Shown: piece by piece, positions 1 to 7,573 of the stretch
How positions within the stretch are numbered: position 1 is the stretch's first letter
Layout: every line of letters starts with the position of its first letter
Assembly (NCBI RefSeq): GCF_001659705.1
Contig: NZ_CP015971.1
Coordinates: 62,001 to 126,000, forward strand
From: Arachidicoccus sp. BS20
Lineage (GTDB): Bacteria; Bacteroidota; Bacteroidia; Chitinophagales; Chitinophagaceae
Reading direction: 5' to 3'
Length of the DNA stretch: 64,000 bases
Made by a program: the position numbers and the translations under genes
Notes under the pieces: generated by a model
What the model was told of the DNA's origin: nothing
Seen by the model: only the letters and a program-made list of their open reading frames with translations
Databases searched by the model: none

Positions 1-458
1 ATAATGTCGCCTAAATAGCGGTCGCTTTTCCCTGTGAAATTTGCTGCGTTGTAATTCAATGTGTCGCCTTTCTGCACAATTGGTCTGTTGTCTTTTACAA
101 CTACATCGGGCAGCGAATTTTGAGAAGATGTTAGTTGGATAATATTTTTCTCATCGATTAAAAAATCATGCTTTGTATATTTTTCGTAACCCACACAATT
201 AACCTTTAATGAAAAGCTGTCTTTATTAAAACCTTGCGGGAGTGTAATGCTGAAATTGCCTTTAGTATCTGTTCTCGTAAACCGAAAACCAGCCTGGTTG
301 CTGAGTTTGATAATGCTTACGGTTGCATTTGCAACAGGATGTTTTAAAGAATCAATTACCGAACCGAAAACACGATGCGTTGTTTGTTGCGCTTTTGAAA
401 CAAATACAATAAACAATATGATGACAAAAGTAAAAGCGGAACGTGAAATTAATCTCAT
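1..458 (-). CDS. Outer-membrane receptor-like protein with carboxypeptidase-regulatory-like domain (5' part only)
   Basis: The gene starts at an ATG at 458 on the minus strand and runs off the window at position 1, so only about 152 residues are visible. They show a signal peptide ending in SKAQ, then a beta-sandwich repeat (RVFGSVIDS, then ATVSI, then TDTKGNF, then VNCVGYEKY) typical of the carboxypeptidase regulatory-like domain, and then the segment that leads into a TonB plug-like region (PDVVVKD). Family knowledge: such proteins are TonB-dependent receptors or related outer-membrane barrels. It lies 69 bases after the last of three GLPGLI genes on the same strand, so it is probably the distal gene of that operon. 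Whether it has a full TonB barrel cannot be seen here. Confidence 0.75.
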   Translation of the reverse strand, partial: MRLISRSAFTFVIILFIVFVSKAQQTTHRVFGSVIDSLKHPVANATVSIIKLSNQAGFRFTRTDTKGNFSITLPQGFNKDSFSLKVNCVGYEKYTKHDFLIDEKNIIQLTSSQNSLPDVVVKDNRPIVQKGDTLNYNAANFTGKSDRYLGDI

Positions 459-527
459 AAAAATAATTTGACTATAAAATTAGTTATTATTTTATATAGT
501 TAGGTGTAAAGATTGGTTAAAAGATAT

Positions 528-1409
528 TTACTTCAAATCAATCGGATTATTCGGAATAAACTTTTTTCTGTCATAATTTCCAATGTGGCTTGGGAGTTTA
601 GAATTTATGCTATTAGCTGCCGGCGCACCCGGATTTGTAAATGCTTCGGGATTTTTATCATAAGCATCTAAAGCTTTATAAAACTTTGTGTCCGTTGTTG
701 CAATTGCTCTTTTTGGAAAACCTACTTGTCCACTTGTCGCTTTTTCAATATGGTCGAGTGTGTAGACTATTTCGCGTTTTTCATCATACGCTTCTAAAAT
801 TAATCCGGGCAAACCATGCAATCTTCTCGGTCCAAAACTGTATGGCAAATCACTGCAAAACCATGCTGTATAAGTTCTTCCGTGGCTTTCGCCTGTTGCT
901 TTCTGGCAAAGATTGCCTTTTATGTTTTTGGTTGAATCCAATATTTCCCAATTAATTTTTTCGTCGGTATCTTTTATTAAAAACTCCGACGACCATATAT
1001 ACATCATTCGCGTATCGTTATCATTGTCTGTAAAAAATAAATCACGCGAGCCGATGATTTGATTGCCTTCGCCTGCAATTCCCATAGGAATACTTATGCC
1101 TGGTGGAGGAGAGAGAATCTTACCTGCTTGCATTGCTTGTTCCAAATGCTGTATCGTTTTTATGTCTCGTTCCTTTGCATAATAGCTGAAATAGCAGCTC
1201 ATTGTTTTGCCTAAATCCAGCTCAAATTGTTCGTGATAAAGCGAATCTGGTTTTGTTGTATCGCGCAGCCAGGTCATGTTGTAAAAGATTTTTCCAACAA
1301 CAGGTTGCGGATTGATTAACGCGCCGAGTGTATCAGCGCGGACAAATATTTGCGCTTTCGCAAATTGAAATAATAATCCGGTCAAGATGATGGTGCAGCA
1401 TATTTTCAT
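528..1409 (-). CDS. GLPGLI family secreted protein (copy 1 of 3)
   Basis: 293 residues with a signal peptide (cleavage near FAKAQ). The core reads NLCQKATGESHGR, then YTAWFCSDLPYSFGPR, then HGLPGLILEAYD, which holds the GLPGLI motif that names this Bacteroidota family. The protein ends in NNPIDLK, an ending shared by all three neighbouring copies. Function is not established; family members are exported and often sit beside TonB-dependent receptors, as here. It is third in a leftward run of three paralogues, 30 bases after copy 2, and precedes the receptor-like gene cut by the window edge. Two conserved cysteines in the core (NLC and WFC) could form a disulfide; that is inference. Confidence 0.88.
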   Translation of the reverse strand: MKICCTIILTGLLFQFAKAQIFVRADTLGALINPQPVVGKIFYNMTWLRDTTKPDSLYHEQFELDLGKTMSCYFSYYAKERDIKTIQHLEQAMQAGKILSPPPGISIPMGIAGEGNQIIGSRDLFFTDNDNDTRMMYIWSSEFLIKDTDEKINWEILDSTKNIKGNLCQKATGESHGRTYTAWFCSDLPYSFGPRRLHGLPGLILEAYDEKREIVYTLDHIEKATSGQVGFPKRAIATTDTKFYKALDAYDKNPEAFTNPGAPAANSINSKLPSHIGNYDRKKFIPNNPIDLK

Positions 1410-1439
1410 AATCGGTGTGTTTGATATAAAGATAAAATT

Positions 1440-2378
1440 TTATTTCAAATCAATCGGGTTGTTATTCACAGGTCTTTTCCAGCCTTTTGGTGCTATGCCA
1501 CGAACAATTTTTATATCGGTAGTTACTTTTCCTTGCATTTGCGGTGCGCCATGCGACTGTATAAACGCCTGCGGATTTTTTTCAAATGCTTCTTGCGCTT
1601 TTGCGTAATCTTTTGGTGTAGCATCAATACCGTCTTCCGGTAAACCGATTACTTCGCCAGTGTCTTTCACGTTTTCAATGTGGTCGAGCGTGTAATTTAC
1701 TTCATGTTTTTCGTCGTATGCTTCGAGAATTAAGCCGGGCAAACCGCTTAATCTTCTTGGTCCGAAGCTGTATGGAATATCGCTGCAAAACCACGCTGTG
1801 TACATTCTTCCATGACTTTCGCCAACGGCTTTCTGGCAAAGGTTTCCCTGAATATCTTTTGTAGAATCTTCTATTTGCCAATTGATTTTTTCTGCTGTAT
1901 CTTTTATCAGAAAAACTGTCATCGCAATATTCATAATGTGCAGGCTTGTTCCAATATTTCCGGCATCGGTATAAAATTTGTCGCGGGCAAAAGTGGCATT
2001 CTTTGGTACATTTAATGCGCTTCGGTCGGAATTGAAATTGAATTGCCTGTTTCCGTTGGCATCGGTGGTTGCGTTTTTCATTTGCTCCTCAAAATATTTT
2101 TTCATTATGGAATCTCTTTCCTTTGAAGAATAACTGATGAACATACTTGCATTGTTTGCGAAGTCCAATTCAAATACTTCCTGCGTAAGACTGTCGCGTT
2201 TTGTAGTGTCGGGTAGGTTGGTAAACTTGTAGAACACTTTGCCCACAATGGGTTGCGGGTTTTTCAGTTTCACGGATTGCTGCCCGTTGTCGCTGAGCGT
2301 AATTGAAACCTGCGCTTTCAATAAACACGGCGTTAAAAGCAGCGCGCATAGTGCATAACGAACGATATCGTTTTTCAT
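1440..2378 (-). CDS. GLPGLI family secreted protein (copy 2 of 3)
   Basis: 312 residues, signal peptide ending near LLKAQ. It shares with its two neighbours the block NLCQKAVGESHGR, YTAWFCSDIPYSFGPR and SGLPGLILEAYDEK, and ends in NNNPIDLK. Compared with copy 1 it carries a longer middle segment rich in Asn and Asp (around residues 105-130) and a longer tail before the final motif, so the paralogues differ mainly outside the core. Role unknown. The 11-base gap after copy 3 and the 30-base gap before copy 1 support co-transcription. Confidence 0.88.
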   Translation of the reverse strand: MKNDIVRYALCALLLTPCLLKAQVSITLSDNGQQSVKLKNPQPIVGKVFYKFTNLPDTTKRDSLTQEVFELDFANNASMFISYSSKERDSIMKKYFEEQMKNATTDANGNRQFNFNSDRSALNVPKNATFARDKFYTDAGNIGTSLHIMNIAMTVFLIKDTAEKINWQIEDSTKDIQGNLCQKAVGESHGRMYTAWFCSDIPYSFGPRRLSGLPGLILEAYDEKHEVNYTLDHIENVKDTGEVIGLPEDGIDATPKDYAKAQEAFEKNPQAFIQSHGAPQMQGKVTTDIKIVRGIAPKGWKRPVNNNPIDLK

Positions 2379-2389
2379 TGTTTTAATTT

Positions 2390-3295
2390 TTATTTTAAGT
2401 CAATAGGATTATTCTCTTTCAAAGGCGTTTTGTTGCCGTCGGGACTTTCTTTTATTACGCTAATGCTTGCGATTTTATGCGGGTCAATATCGCTAAGCGC
2501 GCTATGTACAGGCGTTCCGTCGCTTTGATGTTCATTCCTGAATGCCGCCGGGTTTTTACGGAAGGCTTCGTATGCTTTGTTATATTCTTCCATTGTGGCG
2601 GGCATTGCTGCATCAGGAAGTCCGATTTGACTGTTTGCAATATTTTGCAATCGCTCAAAAGTATAAATCACTTCATGTTTTTCGTCATACGCTTCAAGTA
2701 TCAAGCCCGGCAATCCATTTAATTTTCTCGGACCAAAACTATAAGGAATATCGCTGCAAAACCACGCTGTGTATGTTCTTCCGTGACTTTCGCCTATTGC
2801 TTTTTGGCAGAGGTTGCCTTGAATGTTTTTTGTAGAATCTAATATTTTCCAATCGATTTTCGGCTGCGTATCTTTTATGTAAAATAGGGCAGAAGAAAGT
2901 GTTTTTAAATTATATATTTGTGCAGCTTCGGTGTAAAAAATATCGTTTGAAATATTAGAGTTTCCGTGTATCGTAAGCGCTACATGATTCGGGTTAGAAG
3001 CCGTTTTGAACTGTTGCGCGATATCAGCCTGCATGGCAGAATCCTGCAATTTCGCCGAATAGCTTTCAAAAATAGCCGCTGTTTTGCCGAAATCCAGCTC
3101 ATATTTTTCTGTGTATAAATTATCGGGCTGCGTAGTATCTTTCAGATAAGTGAAATTGTAAAATGCTTTCGCTGTTACCGTCTGCGGGCTTTTCAGTTTG
3201 TATTCCGAACTGCCGATGATGACCGTTTGCGCCTTTAGAAAAAACGGAATGTTTGCAATGAGCATGATAACGATTAATCTGTGTGATAATTTCAT
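2390..3295 (-). CDS. GLPGLI family secreted protein (copy 3 of 3, first in operon)
   Basis: 301 residues with an N-terminal signal peptide (FFLKAQ). The diagnostic block NLCQKAIGESHGR, YTAWFCSDIPYSFGPR and NGLPGLILEAYDEK is intact, and the C-terminus is ENNPIDLK like the other copies. As the most upstream gene it should carry the operon promoter in the 110-base gap shared with the divergent aspartokinase gene, but I could not pick out a clear -7 element on the minus strand. The function of the family is unknown. Confidence 0.88.
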   Translation of the reverse strand: MKLSHRLIVIMLIANIPFFLKAQTVIIGSSEYKLKSPQTVTAKAFYNFTYLKDTTQPDNLYTEKYELDFGKTAAIFESYSAKLQDSAMQADIAQQFKTASNPNHVALTIHGNSNISNDIFYTEAAQIYNLKTLSSALFYIKDTQPKIDWKILDSTKNIQGNLCQKAIGESHGRTYTAWFCSDIPYSFGPRKLNGLPGLILEAYDEKHEVIYTFERLQNIANSQIGLPDAAMPATMEEYNKAYEAFRKNPAAFRNEHQSDGTPVHSALSDIDPHKIASISVIKESPDGNKTPLKENNPIDLK

Positions 3296-3352
3296 ATTTT
3301 AATTTTATAACTACAATATTAGTTTATAAATTCCTGTTTTGCAATATTTTCT

Positions 3353-3380
3353 TTTGTTAATTATTTGAAGTTTATCTTTG
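3353..3380 (+). promoter_or_regulatory. Candidate Bacteroidota promoter for aspartokinase
   Basis: TATCTTTG at 3373-3380 matches the -7 consensus TAnnTTTG exactly. A TTTG at 3353-3356 could be the -33 element, but the 16-base spacer is shorter than the usual 19 or so. The start codon at 3406 lies 25 bases downstream of the -7 box. Confidence 0.55.
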
Positions 3381-3405
3381 CAGCCGTTTAAAAATCCCAT
3401 CTTCA

Positions 3406-4725
3406 ATGAAAGTAATGAAATTCGGCGGCACCAGCGTAGGAAAGCCGGAAAGAATGCACCAGGTTGCAGAACTGATTACAAAAGATAATGAACCGAAAAT
3501 AGTTGTTCTAAGCGCTTTGAGTGGTACTACGAACACTTTGGTTTCCATCAGCAACGAATTGTCGGCAGGAGAGAAGAAGAAAGCCAAAAAGCTGATTGAT
3601 GACTTGGAAGCGCATTATCACAACTTTACAACCACTTTATTGAAGGACGAAAAGTTGCAGGAAAAAGCTAAAAAAATCATTCGCGAGCACTTTGAGTTTT
3701 TAAATATTATTTTAAAAATTTCTTTCAGCGATGCGTTGAACAAAGATATTTTGGCGCAAGGCGAATTGATGAGCACGAAACTTTTTTCTATCTATTTAGA
3801 AGAAATAAAAATTGACCATTTGCTCTTGCCGGCGTTGGAGTTTATGCGCATCGATGCGAATGATGAACCCAATTTAAAATCGATAAAATCAAGCCTTGCG
3901 GCGTTGCTGAAAAAACACTCGGGCAAAAAATTATTTGTAACACAAGGTTATATTGCCAAGAACATTCGCGGCGAAGTCGATAACTTAAAACGTGGCGGAA
4001 GCGATTACACAGCTTCATTGATTGCTGCGGCTATCAATGCTTCTGTTTGTGAAATATGGACAGACATCGACGGGATGCACAACAACGACCCGCGCGTGGT
4101 AAAAAAGACACGCGCCATTGAAACCCTGAGTTTTGACGAAGCTGCGGAACTGGCATATTTTGGTGCGAAAATTTTGCATCCGACTTGTATTTGGCCGGCG
4201 CAACAATCGCACGTTCCAGTGAAGCTTTTAAACACCATGCAACCGGAAGCGAAAGGTACCACTATTCAGGACGAAGTGGAAACAAAAGGTGCGAAAGCTG
4301 TTGCCGCAAAAGACGGCATCGTTGCCATCAAAATCAAGAGCAGCCGTATGTTGCTGGCTTATGGTTTCCTGCGCAAAGTGTTTGAAGTATTTGAAAAATA
4401 CCGTACGCCGATTGATATGATTACGACTTCGGAAGTGGCGGTTTCATTGACGATTGACAGTACCGACCAGCTTAAAAATATCATTAAAGAACTCGAACCT
4501 TTCGGTACGGTGGAAGTAGATAAAGACCAGACAATTATTTCCATCGTCGGCGACCATGTAGTGGAACAAAAAGATGTACTGAACAAAATTTTCAAAAGCA
4601 TTCAGCATATTCCTGTTCGCATGATTAGCTATGGCGGCAGCCGTCACAACATTTCGTTTTTAATTAACGATGCGGATAAAAATGAAATGTTGCAGGCGAT
4701 AAATAAAGGCGTGTTTGGGTTGTAG
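3406..4725 (+). CDS. lysC: Aspartate kinase
   Basis: 439 residues. It phosphorylates L-aspartate with ATP, the first step towards lysine, threonine, methionine and diaminopimelate. KFGGTSVG at residues 5-12 is the signature of the amino-acid kinase fold, followed by RGGSDYTAS and EIWTDIDGMHNNDPR, typical of aspartokinase. The C-terminal third (from about residue 300) has the pattern of paired ACT domains (IVAIKIKSSRM and TIISIVGDH), where end products such as lysine or threonine would bind. Length fits a monofunctional enzyme with no homoserine dehydrogenase fused. The start could also be the second Met (residue 4). It is divergent from the GLPGLI operon and stands alone. Confidence 0.93.
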   Translation: MKVMKFGGTSVGKPERMHQVAELITKDNEPKIVVLSALSGTTNTLVSISNELSAGEKKKAKKLIDDLEAHYHNFTTTLLKDEKLQEKAKKIIREHFEFLNIILKISFSDALNKDILAQGELMSTKLFSIYLEEIKIDHLLLPALEFMRIDANDEPNLKSIKSSLAALLKKHSGKKLFVTQGYIAKNIRGEVDNLKRGGSDYTASLIAAAINASVCEIWTDIDGMHNNDPRVVKKTRAIETLSFDEAAELAYFGAKILHPTCIWPAQQSHVPVKLLNTMQPEAKGTTIQDEVETKGAKAVAAKDGIVAIKIKSSRMLLAYGFLRKVFEVFEKYRTPIDMITTSEVAVSLTIDSTDQLKNIIKELEPFGTVEVDKDQTIISIVGDHVVEQKDVLNKIFKSIQHIPVRMISYGGSRHNISFLINDADKNEMLQAINKGVFGL

Positions 4726-4770
4726 TTTTCTAACAAAGACACGAAGTGATAAAGAATATTTTATGAGCTA

Positions 4771-4869
4771 ATGAAATCGTTTATCGTAGTCATAATTATT
4801 GCCGTTTTAATTTTTATTTTTTTGAAGTCTTTTTCTCTTTCTTCAAAGAAAAAAGACTTCAAAAGATAA
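4771..4869 (+). pseudogene. Displaced N-terminal segment of the MutS-like gene (probable frameshift)
   Basis: An ATG at 4771 opens a 32-codon frame that encodes one hydrophobic helix (MKSFIVVIIIAVLIFIFL) and then Ser/Lys-rich residues, stopping at TAA 4867-4869. In the adjacent frame, which is the frame of the MutS-like gene at 4923, the same DNA reads EKRLQKIREDYGKRKTAHF, which looks like the real N-terminal helix leading into that protein. One extra base in the A6 tract at 4849-4854 would join both into one membrane-anchored protein. Either a one-base deletion, a sequencing error or some form of slippage explains it. A canonical -1 slippery heptamer is not in the right phase here. Confidence 0.55.
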
Positions 4870-4922
4870 GGGAAGATTATGGTAAACGCAAGACGGCACA
4901 TTTCAATTTTGATAAAATCAGC

Positions 4923-6419
4923 TTGTATTCTGCGCTGAATAAAGACAAATGTTTTCAAAAGCTGTCGCCGCAAACCATTACCGACATTGACTTTCAGGAA
5001 GTTTTTTCTTTTATTGACAGAACTACAAGTTGTGTGGGACAGCAATATTTGTACGATAAATTTTGTAAGCCGACTAATGATTTAGTTGCTTTGCAAACGT
5101 TGCAAAAGCAAGTAGATTTCTTTAAAAAAGAAGCAGAAAAAAGAGAACGCGCGCAACTTTTATTATCCATATTAAGCAACGATAGCGCATACTCGATTGC
5201 GACTTTATTAAGAGATAAATTAGCCGAAAAACCGCGTTGGTTTTATTGGTTGTATCTCAATCTTTTTGTTTTGATTTGTTTGTTATTGCTGTCGATAAAA
5301 TTTCCTGTTTTGCTGTTATGGAGTTTTATACCAATCGGAATAAATATTTTTGTCAGCCTTTGGAACAAAGCAAATGCGAATAATTTCAGCCAGTCGATGC
5401 CGCAATTAAACGTATTAATAAAAGCGGCTGAAATGCTGCAACAGCAAGGTTTTCCGGTAGATGATAAAAAAGTTTCCGAAAGTTTAAGCGCGCTTCAAGC
5501 ATTCCGTAAAAAGATACGTTTCATTGTTTTTGAAAGAGGAACGATAATGGATGATATAAGCCAGATAGTGTTTGCTTTAAGGGAAATTATCAAGAGTATT
5601 TTTGCTTACGAAACATTTATATTTTTCTCGTTGCTGAAAGATTTGGAGTTTAAAAAATTTGAGATTCAAACACTTTTTAAATATGTAGGCGAAATTGATG
5701 CAAGCACTTCTGTTGCTTCATTACAAAGCGGAACGAAGCGATTTTGTACACCGAAATTTTTCCCTGAACAAAAAGAAATTTTTGCCAAAAATATTTATCA
5801 TCCGTTGATTGAAAATGCTGTCGGAAACGATTTGCATTTGCTTGAAAAAAGTATTTTAATTACCGGCTCAAATATGTCGGGAAAAACAAGTTTTCTGCGC
5901 ACGGTTGCGTTGAATGCAGTTTGTGCACAAACGATTTATACTTGCTTTGCAGATGAATTTGTGTTGCCTTTTGTGAAAATATTTTCTTCCATTCGCATTG
6001 ACGATGATTTGCTGCAAGGCAAAAGTTATTATCTTGAAGAAGTTGATGTTGTTAAAAAATTAGTCGATGCTTCGGATGAAGGCTCACAATGTTTATTTGT
6101 ATTGGACGAAGTGTTCAAAGGTACAAACACGGCAGAACGCGTGGCTTTGGGGAAATCTGTGCTTTCTTATTTAAACAGAAAAAACAGTATGGTTTTGGTG
6201 GCAACGCACGATTTGGAGTTGGCAGATTTGTTGGCAAGCGAATATGAATTATATCATTTCTCCGAAACGATTGAGGACGATGAATTGCATTTTGACCATC
6301 TTCTTAAAAAAGGAAAACTGGCAACGACCAATGCCATTCGGTTAATTGAAATTGCAGAATTTCCAAACCAAATTACAAACGAAGCTAAGGACTTAAAGCA
6401 GCGTTTTCAGAACAAATAA
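4923..6419 (+). CDS. MutS-like DNA mismatch repair ATPase, membrane-associated, lacking the mismatch-reading domain
   Basis: 498 residues from the TTG at 4923, the only usable start in this frame after the TGA at 4764. The C-terminal MutS ATPase domain is clear: Walker A GSNMSGKTSFLR near residue 315, Walker B CLFVLDEVFKGTN near 395, then VLVATHDLELADL. The N-terminal clamp-like region (FSFIDRTTSCVGQQYLYDK) matches short Bacteroidota MutS-like proteins that lack the mismatch-binding domains of true MutS. Two adjacent hydrophobic stretches near residues 105-145 suggest a membrane hairpin. The true protein probably starts further upstream with an extra membrane helix, in a different frame (see 4771-4869). 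It ends one base before the convergent PorT gene. Exact role unknown. Confidence 0.82.
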   Translation: MYSALNKDKCFQKLSPQTITDIDFQEVFSFIDRTTSCVGQQYLYDKFCKPTNDLVALQTLQKQVDFFKKEAEKRERAQLLLSILSNDSAYSIATLLRDKLAEKPRWFYWLYLNLFVLICLLLLSIKFPVLLLWSFIPIGINIFVSLWNKANANNFSQSMPQLNVLIKAAEMLQQQGFPVDDKKVSESLSALQAFRKKIRFIVFERGTIMDDISQIVFALREIIKSIFAYETFIFFSLLKDLEFKKFEIQTLFKYVGEIDASTSVASLQSGTKRFCTPKFFPEQKEIFAKNIYHPLIENAVGNDLHLLEKSILITGSNMSGKTSFLRTVALNAVCAQTIYTCFADEFVLPFVKIFSSIRIDDDLLQGKSYYLEEVDVVKKLVDASDEGSQCLFVLDEVFKGTNTAERVALGKSVLSYLNRKNSMVLVATHDLELADLLASEYELYHFSETIEDDELHFDHLLKKGKLATTNAIRLIEIAEFPNQITNEAKDLKQRFQNK

Positions 6420-7163
6420 TTACTGCTCAATATTTATCGTAAACACAATGCTCTGTGTTCTTATTTTATCCAGCACGGCGGAATAAGGATTTTCTGCATC
6501 GCGTACCTGGTTGTTGCCGATGCTCCTGCCGATTTTTATTTCGGGCGAAATTACACTAAACGGCATATAAATATTGAAACCTATACCGCCTTCGTAAGCC
6601 CAGTTATAGCTGCGGAAAAGCGGTGGCGGATTTTGTCCCAATTGTTTTGCTGCCGTGTATTCCGAAGCATTGGCAGATAAATTTCTGTCGTAGCGCAAGC
6701 CGCCGAACATATACACCCGGAAGTTGCGCATTCTGTCCGATTTCAATTTTAAATCTAAAGGAAAGCTCAACAGATTTGCCGGAAGTTTTATATTCTCAAC
6801 AGGTTGTTTTCCCGGATTTGCCTGCAAGTATTCATCGGTAAAATAATAGCTTAAATATTTTGAACCACCCAAAACAAGTTTGGGCGCAAACCGCAAATCA
6901 AAGCGATTGGACAGACGCGCGGTTCCTGAAAAACCAAGTTCAATGCCATTGCTGCTATGTGGTTCAATGCGGTCGATATCATTTTGTTGAAGAAACGCGG
7001 GATGCCGCGTTGTAAGTAATGTGGAGCTGTTGTAACCAACGCTGATGCCAAAATAAAACGGCTGCATATCATGCTCCTGCCTGTTAAGGCTTTCCTGCGC
7101 TGTTGTCCTGTTTATAACTGTTACAAGATACAGTAACAGTATAATCCGTTTTATAAAATTCAT
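6420..7163 (-). CDS. porT: PorT-like outer-membrane beta-barrel protein (type IX secretion)
   Basis: About 247 residues from the ATG at 7163; a GTG eight codons upstream is possible, but the signal peptide (FIKRIILLLYLVTV) fits the ATG better. Alternating barrel strands, the phrase FYFGISVGYNSS near the start, LLSFPLDLKLKSDR in the middle and YNWAYEGGIGFNIYMPF towards the end resemble PorT, an outer-membrane component needed for type IX protein export and gliding in Bacteroidota. No partner genes of that system are adjacent, which is normal for porT. The alternative is a generic PorT-family barrel of unknown role. Converges with the MutS-like gene without any gap. Confidence 0.68.
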   Translation of the reverse strand: MNFIKRIILLLYLVTVINRTTAQESLNRQEHDMQPFYFGISVGYNSSTLLTTRHPAFLQQNDIDRIEPHSSNGIELGFSGTARLSNRFDLRFAPKLVLGGSKYLSYYFTDEYLQANPGKQPVENIKLPANLLSFPLDLKLKSDRMRNFRVYMFGGLRYDRNLSANASEYTAAKQLGQNPPPLFRSYNWAYEGGIGFNIYMPFSVISPEIKIGRSIGNNQVRDAENPYSAVLDKIRTQSIVFTINIEQ

Positions 7164-7365
7164 TATCAGCTCTGTTGATTTGTTCACAATAATACATAAA
7201 ACGTAAAAAGCGCCAATAAATTATCCTTCCGGCTGACCGCTAAGCCTGATTTTAGTATTTTGTGATAAGAGATATTTGTATAAGAACGATTGCGATTTTG
7301 TTACTCGTAAAAAGAGAACCCCCAAATAAAAGCGAATGAGCTGCGGGAATATTATCTAAAAAATA

Positions 7366-7396
7366 TTTGCCTGCAATCGGCAAAGCCGTATCTTTG
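7366..7396 (+). promoter_or_regulatory. Consensus promoter for tRNA-Leu
   Basis: TTTG at 7366-7369, a 19-base spacer, then TATCTTTG at 7389-7396: an exact match to the Bacteroidota primary sigma factor consensus. The tRNA begins 35 bases after the -7 box. The promoter may also feed the trigger factor gene, since no terminator is seen between them. Confidence 0.8.
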
Positions 7397-7430
7397 CAGC
7401 CCGTTTGAAAAAACGTGTTCTTTATTTATT

Positions 7431-7512
7431 GCGGATGTGGCGAAACTGGCAGACGCACCAGACTTAGGATCTGGCGGAGCAATCCATGTAGGTTCGATTC
7501 CTATCATCCGCA
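7431..7512 (+). tRNA. tRNA-Leu (anticodon UAG)
   Basis: The acceptor arms GCGGATG (7431-7437) and CATCCGC (7505-7511) pair fully, followed by discriminator A at 7512. The anticodon stem CCAGA/TCTGG encloses the loop CTTAGGA, giving anticodon UAG at 7465-7467, which reads CUN leucine codons. A long variable arm, as expected for a class II leucine tRNA, and the T-loop GGTTCGATTCC are present. No CCA is encoded, so it must be added after transcription. Confidence 0.95.
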
Positions 7513-7573
7513 CATTTTCTCCTTTTAATAAAAAGGAATTATTCATTAAAATAAAAATCTCCTTTAGGGATTT

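Noticed and set aside
4846-4856. Programmed -1 frameshift heptamer in the MutS-like gene
   Set aside because: The run reads AAG AAA AAA GAC in the upstream frame, so the canonical A AAA AAG phase is not met and re-pairing after a slip would be poor.
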